A DNA stretch of 5,343 nucleotides from Actinomycetota bacterium. GTDB taxonomy: Bacteria; Actinomycetota; Acidimicrobiia; Acidimicrobiales; Iamiaceae. The position numbers were made by a program, and so were the translations under genes. The stretch's first letter is position 1, and the number at the start of each line of letters is the position of its first letter. Location: the NCBI GenBank assembly GCA_017882935.1, contig JADGOP010000199.1, positions 1-5,343 on the forward strand, read 5' to 3'. Below the pieces are notes generated by a model. It saw nothing but the letters and a program-made list of their open reading frames with translations, made no database searches and was not told where the DNA came from. Positions 1-5,255 of the stretch are shown piece by piece.

Positions 1-325
1 CCTCGAGGGCCGCCGTGCCGACCACGACGCGCGCCACGCCGGCGTCGAGCAGGGCCTCCGCCGCGGCTTCGTCGCGCACGCCCCCTCCCGTCTGCACCTG
101 TGCCGTGACGCCCCGAGCGATGGCACCGACGGTCTCGCGGTTGAGCGGCACCCCGGTGCGCGCCGCGTCGAGGTCGACCACGTGGATCCACTCGGACCCG
201 GCGTCGGCGAACAACCGCGCCTGGCCGACGGGATCCTCGCCGTACACCGTCTCGCGATCGAAGTCGCCCTGGTAGAGGCGCACGCAGCGGCCGTTGCGGA
301 GATCGATCGCGGGGTACAGCTGCAT
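1..325 (-). CDS. hisA: HisA, ProFAR isomerase (N-terminal 108 codons; cut by the left edge)
   Basis: Phosphoribosylformimino-5-aminoimidazole carboxamide ribotide isomerase, a cytosolic (beta/alpha)8 barrel. It performs the Amadori rearrangement of ProFAR to PRFAR, the substrate of the HisH/HisF synthase. The visible N-terminus reads MQLYPAIDLRNGRCVRLYQG, and Asp8 in the AIDL strand is the expected catalytic base. WIHVVDLDAA (about residues 49-58), the phosphate-binding GGGVR turn (about 78-82) and VVVGTAAL (about 100-107) are all standard family motifs. The C-terminal half, with the second catalytic Asp and the main phosphate loop, is outside the window. The ATG at 323-325 is chosen because a GGAGGT Shine-Dalgarno lies just upstream and it begins 13 nt after the hisH stop. 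In many actinobacteria the same locus encodes PriA, which also does the TrpF reaction. The loop here (QGDFDRETVYGEDP) looks more like ordinary HisA, but the fragment cannot settle this. Confidence 0.95.
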   Translation of the reverse strand, partial: MQLYPAIDLRNGRCVRLYQGDFDRETVYGEDPVGQARLFADAGSEWIHVVDLDAARTGVPLNRETVGAIARGVTAQVQTGGGVRDEAAAEALLDAGVARVVVGTAALE

Positions 326-328
326 GGG

Positions 329-334
329 ACCTCC
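329..334 (-). promoter_or_regulatory. Shine-Dalgarno site of hisA
   Basis: The minus strand reads GGAGGT, ending 3 nt before the hisA ATG. It lies in the 13-nt gap between the hisH stop (339-341) and hisA, so hisA can recruit ribosomes itself instead of depending only on coupling to hisH. The spacing is slightly short but workable. Confidence 0.7.
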
Positions 335-338
335 GGGG

Positions 339-1001
339 TCAGCCTGCGGCCGAGCCGGCGGTGCGGCACGAGTCGACGAAGTTGGTGAGGATCTGCAGCC
401 CGTTGGTGCCCGACTTCTCCGGGTGGAACTGCATCGCGGCGAGCGACCCGACGGACACCGCGGACACCACCGAGCCGCCGTACTCGCACGTGGCGGCAGC
501 TGCGTTCGGCCCGGCCTCGGCGGCGTACGAGTGCACGAAGTAGACCCAGGGATCGGGCGGCAGCCCCTGCCACAGCGGCGCGCCGGGGTCGGCCAGGTGC
601 AGCCGGTTCCACTGCATCTGCGGGCGCTTCACGTCGGCGGGCAGCTCGCGCACCCGGCCGGGGAGGATGCCGAGGCCGGGCTCGTCGGGACTCTCGTCGG
701 ATGCCTCGAACAGCAGCTGCATGCCTATGCAGATGCCGAGGAACGGCACTCCCGACCCGTCGCGCGCCGAGCACCCCGCCCGGCGGACCACCGGCTCCAG
801 GCCGCTCGACCGGAGCGCCGCCGCGCAGCGGCCGAAGTTGCCCACGCCGGGCACGACCACGCCCGCCGCCGACGCGACCAGCTCGGGGTCGGTGGTGAGG
901 CGGGCGTCGGCGCCGACGTGCTGGAGCGCCTTCTCGGCCGAGCGCAGGTTGCCGATGCCGTAGTCGACGACCGCCACGAGCGGCCGGACCGCGTCGCCCA
1001 T
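339..1001 (-). CDS. hisH: HisH, glutaminase subunit of imidazole glycerol phosphate synthase
   Basis: Class I (triad) glutamine amidotransferase of 220 residues, slightly longer than the usual 200-215. It hydrolyses glutamine and passes ammonia to HisF, which converts PRFAR to imidazole glycerol phosphate and AICAR. The N-terminus VAVVDYGIGNLRS (about 9-21) is the standard HisH opening, and PGVGNF at 51-56 is the oxyanion-strand motif. GICIGMQ holds the nucleophile Cys91, and HPEKSG holds His193 and Glu195 of the triad. YFVHSY (154-159) is the conserved motif near the HisF interface. Two small departures are visible: the usual PHxGWN motif reads PQMQWN (127-132), and there is an extra Cys-containing stretch (about 73-84) before the nucleophile elbow. 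The ATG directly follows the hisB TAG with no gap and has only a weak AAGGG upstream, so translation is probably coupled to hisB. hisF should lie beyond hisA, outside the window. Confidence 0.97.
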   Translation of the reverse strand: MGDAVRPLVAVVDYGIGNLRSAEKALQHVGADARLTTDPELVASAAGVVVPGVGNFGRCAAALRSSGLEPVVRRAGCSARDGSGVPFLGICIGMQLLFEASDESPDEPGLGILPGRVRELPADVKRPQMQWNRLHLADPGAPLWQGLPPDPWVYFVHSYAAEAGPNAAAATCEYGGSVVSAVSVGSLAAMQFHPEKSGTNGLQILTNFVDSCRTAGSAAG

Positions 1002-1613
1002 CTAGAGCACGCCCTTGGTCGACGGCACGCCCCGACCCTCGACCCGCACCGCGTCGCGCAGCGTCCGGGCCACGCCCTTGAACGTGGCTTCGACGACGTG
1101 GTGCGTGTTCTCGCCCGCCCGCTTGGTGACGTGCAGGGTGATGCCGGCCGCGGTGGCGAACGAGTGCCAGAAGTGCCCGGCCATCTCCGGGTTGAACGGC
1201 GGGTCGCCGAGGGGCAGCACCTCGCCGAACGGCACGTCGTAGACCACGAACGGCCGACCCGAGAGGTCGAGCGCCACCTCCACCAACGCCTCGTCGAGCG
1301 GGTAGAGGCCGCTGGCGAACCGGCGCACGCCGGCCTTGTCGCCGAGCGCCTCGCGGAACGCCTCGCCCAGCAGGATGCCCGTGTCCTCGACGGTGTGGTG
1401 CCCGTCGACGTGGAGGTCGCCGGTCGCCTGCACTGACAGGTCGAACCCGCCGTGGCGTCCCAGCTGGTCGAGCATGTGGTCGAAGAACGGCAGCCCGGTC
1501 GAGACCTCGACCACCCCCGCGGGCCCGTCGAGGTCGATGGTGACGGCGATGTCGGTCTCGGCGGTGGTGCGGCGACGTTCGGCGCGACGCCCGCCCGACG
1601 GCTCGGTGGTCAT
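1002..1613 (-). CDS. hisB: HisB, imidazoleglycerol-phosphate dehydratase (monofunctional)
   Basis: This Mn-dependent dehydratase of 203 residues converts imidazole glycerol phosphate to imidazole acetol phosphate, the substrate of HisC. It forms large oligomers in the cytosol. FFDHMLDQLGRHGGFDL (about 43-59) is the first signature. GHHTVEDT (71-78) supplies metal ligands His72, His73 and Glu76. GHFWHSF (146-152) and the second half-site NTHHVVEATFK (about 169-179; His171, His172, Glu175) complete the duplicated metal-binding fold. The C-terminus VPSTKGVL is typical. There is no N-terminal phosphatase domain as in the E. coli fusion, so histidinol-phosphate phosphatase must be encoded elsewhere. 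The frame stays open far upstream, but only ATG 1611-1613 fits: it overlaps the hisC stop as ATGA and has a perfect AGGAGG 7 nt upstream. Confidence 0.97.
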   Translation of the reverse strand: MTTEPSGGRRAERRRTTAETDIAVTIDLDGPAGVVEVSTGLPFFDHMLDQLGRHGGFDLSVQATGDLHVDGHHTVEDTGILLGEAFREALGDKAGVRRFASGLYPLDEALVEVALDLSGRPFVVYDVPFGEVLPLGDPPFNPEMAGHFWHSFATAAGITLHVTKRAGENTHHVVEATFKGVARTLRDAVRVEGRGVPSTKGVL

Positions 1614-2689
1614 GACAGGGCCTCCTGGAGGGCCTCGAGGAATCGGTCGTCCTCGGCGGGCGTGCCGAGCGTGACCCGTAGGCACCCCTCGAGCCCGGGC
1701 CACGAGGCGCAGTTGCGGATCAGCACCGAGCTGTCGACCAGCGCCTGCCACACGTCGTTGCCGGCCCGCTGGCGGGGCCGGAACAGCACGAAGTTGGCGC
1801 CAGAGGGCCACACGTCGACGTCGAGGTCGGTGAGGGCCGCGACGAGGCGGCCCCGCTCCTCGACGAGCGAGGCCACGCGGGCCTCCATCTCGGGCCGGTA
1901 GTCGAGGGCCAGCCGCCCGGCCGCCTGCTTGAGCGCGTCGAGGTGGTACGGCAGCACCACCTTCTCGAGCTCGGCCACGAGCCACGCCGGGCCCACCAGG
2001 TACCCGAGGCGGGCGGCCGCCATGGACCACGTCTTCGAGAAGGTGCGCGTGACGACCAGCGGCACGTCGTCGCCGAGCAGCTCGAGGGCCGACCAGGGGG
2101 CGAACTGCCCGTAGGCCTCGTCGACCACCACCAGACCCGGCGCAGTGGCGACCACGTGGCGCACCAGGTCGGGCTCCTCGACGAGGCCGGTGGGGTTGTT
2201 CGGCGAGCAGAGGAAGGTGATGTCGGGGCGCGCGTCGGCGGAGACGCGGTCGACCTCGGCGGCGTCGAGTGCGAAGTCGTCGGTGCGGTCGCCGGTGACG
2301 ACCGTGGTGCCGGTGAGGCGGGAGATGTGGCCGTGCAGCGCGTAGGTGGGCTCGAACACGGCGGCCGTGCGGCCGGCGCCCCCGTAGGTGAGGCACACCG
2401 TCTGGAGCACCTCGTTGGACCCGTTGGCGGCGAAGACCTGCTCGGGGCCCACGCCGTGCAGCTCGCCGATGCGGGTGCGCAGCTGCCAGGCCCGACGGTC
2501 GGGATAGCGGTGCCACTCGACCTTCGCGACCTCGGCCTGCAGGGCCGCGACGAACGCGGCGGGCGGCGCCACCGGTGACTCGTTGGTGTTGAGGCGCACC
2601 GCCACGTCGAGCTGCGGCGAGTGGTAGCCCTCCATGAGGGCCACGTCGGCGCGGGGCGAGACGGGTGGGGTGCCGGCGGGCGCGCTCAT
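1610..2689 (-). CDS. hisC: HisC, histidinol-phosphate aminotransferase
   Basis: PLP-dependent fold-type I (class II) aminotransferase of 359 residues, the usual HisC length. It transfers the amino group of glutamate to imidazole acetol phosphate, giving histidinol phosphate. LNTNESP (33-39) is the HisC/Cobalamin-D-type N-terminal signature, and YPD (62-64) follows. ANGSNE (88-93) is the cofactor phosphate-binding turn. SPNNPTG (162-168) includes the PLP-contacting Asn, and VVDEAY (188-193) has the ring-nitrogen Asp190. TFSKTWSMAAARLGY (216-230) has the Schiff-base Lys219 and phosphate-binding Arg227. LRVTLGT (337-343) has the substrate-carboxylate Arg338. Some family members use aromatic or other substrates, but the position between hisD and hisB makes the histidine role nearly certain. 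The start at 2687-2689 overlaps the hisD stop as ATGA. No clear Shine-Dalgarno is seen, so reinitiation after hisD is likely. Confidence 0.97.
   Translation of the reverse strand: MSAPAGTPPVSPRADVALMEGYHSPQLDVAVRLNTNESPVAPPAAFVAALQAEVAKVEWHRYPDRRAWQLRTRIGELHGVGPEQVFAANGSNEVLQTVCLTYGGAGRTAAVFEPTYALHGHISRLTGTTVVTGDRTDDFALDAAEVDRVSADARPDITFLCSPNNPTGLVEEPDLVRHVVATAPGLVVVDEAYGQFAPWSALELLGDDVPLVVTRTFSKTWSMAAARLGYLVGPAWLVAELEKVVLPYHLDALKQAAGRLALDYRPEMEARVASLVEERGRLVAALTDLDVDVWPSGANFVLFRPRQRAGNDVWQALVDSSVLIRNCASWPGLEGCLRVTLGTPAEDDRFLEALQEALS
1621..1626 (-). promoter_or_regulatory. Shine-Dalgarno site of hisB (decides the start)
   Basis: The minus strand reads AGGAGG, 7 nt before the hisB ATG and inside the last codons of hisC. 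It is the strongest ribosome-binding site in the window. It fixes the start within an open frame that continues more than 1.3 kb upstream as a shadow of hisC and hisD. Confidence 0.8.
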
Positions 2690-3972
2690 CGGCGCCGCGT
2701 GGCCGACTCGGCGTGCGCCAGCAGCCCCTCGGCCGAGGCGAGCGCGTCGAGGTGCGGTGCCAGCGCCGCCATGCCTGCGGGGGTGGCGGTGACCACGTGC
2801 ACCTCCTTGAGGAAGTCGCGCACGGTGAGCGCCTGCCCGAAGCGGGCCGACCGGTGCGTGGGGAGCACGTGGCTGGGGCCGGCCAGGTAGTCGCCGAGCG
2901 ACGCCGGGGTGGCGGGGCCGCAGAACACCGCACCTGCGTGGCGCACCAGGGGGACGAGCGCCTCGGGGTCGGCGGTGATCAGCTCGAGGTGCTCGGGTGC
3001 CACCGCGTTGCTGACGGCCATGGCCTGCTCGGGCGAGTCGCACAGCACGGCGTACCCGCTCGACGCGAGGGTGGCCTCGATCTCGGCACGCCGCGGGGCC
3101 ACGGCCACCTGGGCTGCGACCTCGGCGGTCACAGCGTCGGCGACCGCCTCGTCCCAGCACACCAGCCAGGCGAGCCCGAGCGGACCGTGCTCGGCCTGCA
3201 CCAGCACGTCGACCGCGACCAGCTCGACCGGCGCGGTGGCGTCGGCCACCACCACCACCTCGGAGGGACCGGCAAACGCGGTGGGCACGCCACACACGTC
3301 GGCGACGGCGCGCTTGGCCAGGGCCACGTAGATGTTGCCGGGACCGACGATGACGTCGACCGGGCGGATCGAGGCCGTGCCGTAGGCCACCGCGGCGATG
3401 GCCTGGGCACCGCCGATGCGGTACACCTCGTCGACGCCAGCGAGCGCCGCCGCGGCGAGGGTGACGGCCGGGACGTGGCCGGTCTCGTCGGGCGGCACGC
3501 AGAGCACCACCTCGTCGACGCCGGCGATGCGAGCGGGCACCGCGGTGTGCACCACGGTGCTGGGGTAGACGGCGCGGCCGCCGGGCACATAGCAGGCGGC
3601 GCGCTCGACGGCGCGGAACTCGGTGCGGACGGTGACGCCGTCGCGCTCGTAGGTGGCCGGGTGGGCGGTCTCGGCGAGCTGGTGGCGGTGGAAGTCGCCC
3701 ACGCGGTCGACGGCCACCTCGAGCGCCGTACGCAACGTGGGGTCGAGCGACTCGAGGGCGTCCTTCAGCTCGTGCGGCGGGACGAGGAGGTCGTCGATGC
3801 GCACGCCGTCGAAGCGGAGCGTGAGGTCGCGCACGGCGTCGTCGCCACGCTCGCGGACCGCAGCCACGATGTCGGCCACGGCCGCGACGGGACCCTCGCC
3901 CCCGGCTTCGGGAGCGGGCAGGTGAGCCCGGAGGTCACCGGTCTTTCCACGCAGGTCGAGTCGTCGCAACAC
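2686..3972 (-). CDS. hisD: HisD, histidinol dehydrogenase
   Basis: Zinc-dependent, NAD-linked enzyme of 428 residues (the family is usually about 430). It catalyses the last two steps, histidinol to histidinal to histidine, in the cytosol. YVPGGRAVYPSTV (128-140), RIGGAQAIAA (185-194) and VGPGNIYVALAKR (209-221) are the NAD- and substrate-side signatures, and AGPSE is at 234-238. Zinc ligands are expected at Gln259 and His262 (QAEHGP), Asp361 (LGDYLAGPSH) and His420 near the C-terminus. The catalytic pair is Glu327-His328 in APEHLE. All are present. The start is a GTG at 3970-3972, and a TGA in the same frame only 6 nt upstream (3979-3981) excludes any earlier start. There is no Shine-Dalgarno. 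A TAGCGT box 8 nt before the GTG suggests leaderless initiation. It is the first gene of the operon and overlaps hisC by 4 nt. Confidence 0.97.
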   Translation of the reverse strand: MLRRLDLRGKTGDLRAHLPAPEAGGEGPVAAVADIVAAVRERGDDAVRDLTLRFDGVRIDDLLVPPHELKDALESLDPTLRTALEVAVDRVGDFHRHQLAETAHPATYERDGVTVRTEFRAVERAACYVPGGRAVYPSTVVHTAVPARIAGVDEVVLCVPPDETGHVPAVTLAAAALAGVDEVYRIGGAQAIAAVAYGTASIRPVDVIVGPGNIYVALAKRAVADVCGVPTAFAGPSEVVVVADATAPVELVAVDVLVQAEHGPLGLAWLVCWDEAVADAVTAEVAAQVAVAPRRAEIEATLASSGYAVLCDSPEQAMAVSNAVAPEHLELITADPEALVPLVRHAGAVFCGPATPASLGDYLAGPSHVLPTHRSARFGQALTVRDFLKEVHVVTATPAGMAALAPHLDALASAEGLLAHAESATRRR

Positions 3973-3980
3973 GGGTGGTC

Positions 3981-3986
3981 ACGCTA
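3981..3986 (-). promoter_or_regulatory. Putative -10 box of the his operon (leaderless)
   Basis: The minus strand reads TAGCGT, which fits the actinobacterial TANNNT -10 consensus. It lies 8 nt before the hisD GTG, so transcription would begin at or within 1-2 nt of the start codon. No convincing -35 hexamer is visible. If correct, the mRNA has no leader and hence no T-box or peptide attenuator. Confidence 0.5.
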
Positions 3987-4062
3987 CCCGGCCACCTCGC
4001 GCGGCCCCGACCCCATTCCGGACCCGTGGGCGGCCGCGTCGCCATGCCCCGGCCGGAGGCGC

Positions 4063-4068
4063 CAGACT
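4063..4068 (+). promoter_or_regulatory. Possible -10 box of the small hairpin-protein gene
   Basis: CAGACT lies 7 nt before the ATG at 4076. It matches two of the three key positions of TANNNT and has the spacing expected for a leaderless transcript. A GGAGG at 4055-4059 is about 16 nt from the ATG, too far to act as a good Shine-Dalgarno. The call is tentative because the first base is C and no -35 is seen. Confidence 0.25.
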
Positions 4069-4075
4069 CGCCCTC

Positions 4076-4276
4076 ATGTCTGCCTCCCCCGCTGCCGAGA
4101 TGTCGGCCCTCGCCACCACGCTCGACGAGCTCACCGCTCGCGTCACGGCCCTGGCGCAGCGCCTCGATCGCGGGCCCACCGAAGGCGTGGCCATCGACCT
4201 CTTCGAGGTGGAGCGCTCGCTGCGCACGGCCACGAGGCGGCTCCAGCGAGCCCGGCGAAACGTGCCGGCAACCTGA
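4076..4276 (+). CDS. Small helical-hairpin protein of unknown function (66 residues)
   Basis: I do not recognise a named family. The 66-residue product appears fully helical: a first amphipathic segment (about residues 8-31, with Leu/Ala/Val repeats in LATTLDELTARVTALAQRL), a short turn with Gly-Pro (32-37), and a second charged segment (about 38-62, DLFEVERSLRTATRRLQRA) ending in a basic tail. This suggests an antiparallel coiled-coil hairpin that could dimerise. There are no cysteines, no signal peptide and no membrane segment. Support for a real gene is indirect. It has its own strand between two minus-strand genes, a sensible amphipathic pattern, a strong hairpin 30 nt after its stop, and a possible -10 box 7 nt before its ATG. 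A second ATG at 4100 (Met9) is an alternative start. It is divergent from hisD and shares the 103-nt gap with it, but nothing links it to histidine synthesis. Confidence 0.6.
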   Translation: MSASPAAEMSALATTLDELTARVTALAQRLDRGPTEGVAIDLFEVERSLRTATRRLQRARRNVPAT

Positions 4277-4305
4277 TGGACCCACGGAAGCCGAGCGGAA
4301 AACGG

Positions 4306-4335
4306 GCAACGGCGCCCCAGAAGGGGCGCCGTTGC
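4306..4335 (+). terminator. Strong 13-bp hairpin, probable terminator
   Basis: The arm GCAACGGCGCCCC (4306-4318) and its exact complement (4323-4335) form a perfect 13-bp stem with a 4-nt AGAA loop. It begins 30 nt after the stop of the small plus-strand gene. No T-run follows on either strand, so it is not a classical U-tract terminator. Actinobacterial terminators often lack one. Because it is symmetrical it could also stop readthrough from nth on the minus strand. Confidence 0.65.
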
Positions 4336-4336
4336 G

Positions 4337-4367
4337 GGCGACACCAGGCGGCGGATCCTGTGTCGCC
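4337..4367. repeat. Inverted repeat GGCGACAC / GTGTCGCC
   Basis: An 8-bp arm at 4337-4344 is complemented at 4360-4367. Inside it, AGG (4346-4348) can pair with CCT (4357-4359), extending the stem past a single bulged C. The right arm is repeated as GTGTCGCCA at 4412-4420, so the left arm has two possible partners. It begins only one base after the terminator-like hairpin ends. Function unknown. Confidence 0.5.
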
Positions 4368-4370
4368 AGG

Positions 4371-4393
4371 AACCAGGTGGCGGGAACCTGGTT
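4371..4393. repeat. Inverted repeat AACCAGGT / ACCTGGTT
   Basis: Perfect 8-bp arms at 4371-4378 and 4386-4393 flank a 7-nt loop. It is the third hairpin in a row in this non-coding interval. It could belong to a structured 3' RNA, act as a protein-binding site, or be a remnant of a repeated extragenic palindrome. The sequence alone does not choose among these. Confidence 0.45.
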
Positions 4394-4518
4394 GCCGACC
4401 ACTCTAACCACGTGTCGCCAAGGTTTCCCGCGCGCGTAACCCTGATTCTTCGGGCAAATCCAGATTCTGATGCGCTGACCTGCAGGTTCGCACGAGGTCC
4501 CCCGCCAAACTTCCTAGT

Positions 4519-4543
4519 GGCACCCAGAATGTCAGATGGTGCC
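4519..4543 (-). terminator. Weak candidate terminator hairpin after nth
   Basis: GGCACC (4519-4524) and GGTGCC (4538-4543) form a 6-bp stem around a 13-nt loop, starting about 24 nt after the nth stop on the minus strand. A second GC-rich stem of 5 bp (4545-4549 with 4557-4561) lies between it and nth. Neither has a clear U-tract, and the long loop makes this only a possible terminator. Confidence 0.25.
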
Positions 4544-4567
4544 TCCCGGGCGGTCGCCGGGCCCCGG

Positions 4568-5212
4568 TCAGGCCTTGCCGGCCGAGGGGCAGAAGTCGGC
4601 GAGCACGCACTCACCACACCGCGGCTTGCGCGCCACGCACACGCGACGCCCGTGGAGGATGAGCAGCAGGCTGAACGTGCCGCGCCGCTTCGCGGGGATC
4701 ATCGGGTTCAGGGCGTACTCGATCTTCACGGCGTCGGTCTCGGCGGTGAGGCCGAGGCGGCGCGACAGACGGGTCACGTGGGTGTCGACCGGGAGGCCCG
4801 GCAGGTCCATGGCCACGCTGCGCACGACATTGGCCGTCTTGCGGCCGACGCCCGGGATGGTGGTGAGGTCGGCCATGGCCGAGGGCACCTCACCGTCGTA
4901 GCGCTCGACCAGCGCCTGGGCCATGCCGAGCAGGCTCCGGGTCTTGTTGTTGAAGAAGCCGGTCGACCGGATCAGCTCCTGCACCTCCGCCGGGTCGGCC
5001 TGAGCGAGCGCGGCCGGGTCGGGGAAGCGGGCGAACACCGCCGGGGTCACGAGGTTGACCCGGGCGTCGGTGCACTGGGCCGAGAGGATGGTGGCCACCA
5101 GCAGCTCGTAGGGGTTGCGGTGGTCGAGCTCGCAATGGGCGTCGGGGTACTCGTCGCTGAGCCGCTCGTCGGTGACGCGGGCGCGACCCTTGGGAGTTCG
5201 GGGGGAGGCCAT
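4568..5212 (-). CDS. nth: Endonuclease III, base-excision-repair DNA glycosylase/AP lyase
   Basis: Iron-sulfur DNA glycosylase of 214 residues, close to E. coli Nth (211). It removes oxidised pyrimidines such as thymine glycol and nicks the abasic site by beta-elimination. NPYELLVATILSAQCTD (33-49) is the N-terminal helix signature, with the usual Gln and Thr-Asp. The helix-hairpin-helix is LTTIPGVGRKTANVV (116-130), with catalytic Lys125. PVDTHVTRLSRRLGL follows with catalytic Asp143. The C-terminal cluster loop has Cys192, Cys199, Cys202 and Cys208 in the C-X6-C-X2-C-X5-C pattern that binds 4Fe-4S. All key residues are intact, so both activities are expected. Start ATG 5210-5212 is chosen by the family N-terminus. 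No Shine-Dalgarno precedes it, and a TACCCT box lies 10 nt upstream. It is convergent with the small gene and divergent from the partial gene at the right edge. Confidence 0.97.
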   Translation of the reverse strand: MASPRTPKGRARVTDERLSDEYPDAHCELDHRNPYELLVATILSAQCTDARVNLVTPAVFARFPDPAALAQADPAEVQELIRSTGFFNNKTRSLLGMAQALVERYDGEVPSAMADLTTIPGVGRKTANVVRSVAMDLPGLPVDTHVTRLSRRLGLTAETDAVKIEYALNPMIPAKRRGTFSLLLILHGRRVCVARKPRCGECVLADFCPSAGKA

Positions 5213-5222
5213 GGAAGCACGC

Positions 5223-5228
5223 AGGGTA
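5223..5228 (-). promoter_or_regulatory. Putative -10 box of nth
   Basis: The minus strand reads TACCCT (TANNNT), 10 nt before the nth ATG. Transcription would start about 3-5 nt before the start codon, too short for a Shine-Dalgarno, and none is seen. The region expected to hold its -35 (about 5246-5251) overlaps the -10 box of the divergent gene. Confidence 0.4.
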
Positions 5229-5243
5229 CCGGCCGCTGCCCTC

Positions 5244-5249
5244 TACGGT
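5244..5249 (+). promoter_or_regulatory. Putative -10 box of the right-edge gene (leaderless)
   Basis: TACGGT fits TANNNT and lies 6 nt before the GTG at 5256, so the transcript would begin at or next to the start codon. There is no purine-rich Shine-Dalgarno in front of the GTG. This is the same arrangement as at hisD. Confidence 0.45.
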
Positions 5250-5255
5250 GGCCGG

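Larger units (their letters stand above)
4277..4567. other. Non-coding interval between two convergent genes
   Basis: This 291-nt interval separates the stop of the small plus-strand gene from the stop of nth. I see no credible coding frame and no tRNA. It contains a strong hairpin (4306-4335), a cluster of nested and competing inverted repeats (4337-4420), a perfect 10-bp palindrome ACCTGCAGGT (4478-4487), and a weak hairpin near the nth end (4519-4543). Roughly 4436-4540 is visibly richer in A/T than the flanking genes, which is usual for non-coding DNA between convergent genes but stands out in this background. Confidence 0.7.

Noticed and set aside
294..1436. Plus-strand 380-codon open frame opposite hisH and hisB
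   Set aside because: It is antisense to two well-conserved genes, has biased composition and no recognisable domain, and so is a GC-bias shadow.
1614..2933. Long N-terminal extension of the hisB frame on the minus strand
   Set aside because: The frame is open but Arg/Pro-rich and out of frame with the true hisC and hisD. The AGGAGG site and ATGA overlap place the hisB start at 1613.
2690..3295. N-terminal extension of the hisC frame into hisD
   Set aside because: The extension is an out-of-frame Arg/Gly/Ala-rich shadow of hisD. HisC has its normal 359-residue length from ATG 2689, which overlaps the hisD stop as ATGA.
4000..4038. 7-bp inverted repeat CGCGGCC / GGCCGCG upstream of hisD, and the GC palindromes GCGGCCGC (4030-4037) and CCGGCCGG (4049-4056)
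   Set aside because: They could be an operator, but the 25-nt spacer and simple G/C composition make chance likely in DNA this GC-rich.
2665..4407. Long 580-codon plus-strand open frame opposite hisD
   Set aside because: It lies antisense to an intact hisD with all catalytic residues. Its translation is Gly/His/Arg/Val-rich low-complexity sequence, as expected from the complement of GC-rich codons.
4431..4506. tRNA-like string with GGTTCG (4485-4490)
   Set aside because: It looks like part of a T-arm, but the 5-bp T stem, the anticodon stem and the acceptor stem cannot be formed on either strand.
3935..4617. Minus-strand open frames across the small gene and the non-coding interval
   Set aside because: They have no family-like sequence, are Arg/Gly/Pro-rich, and run through strong hairpins and the end of nth.
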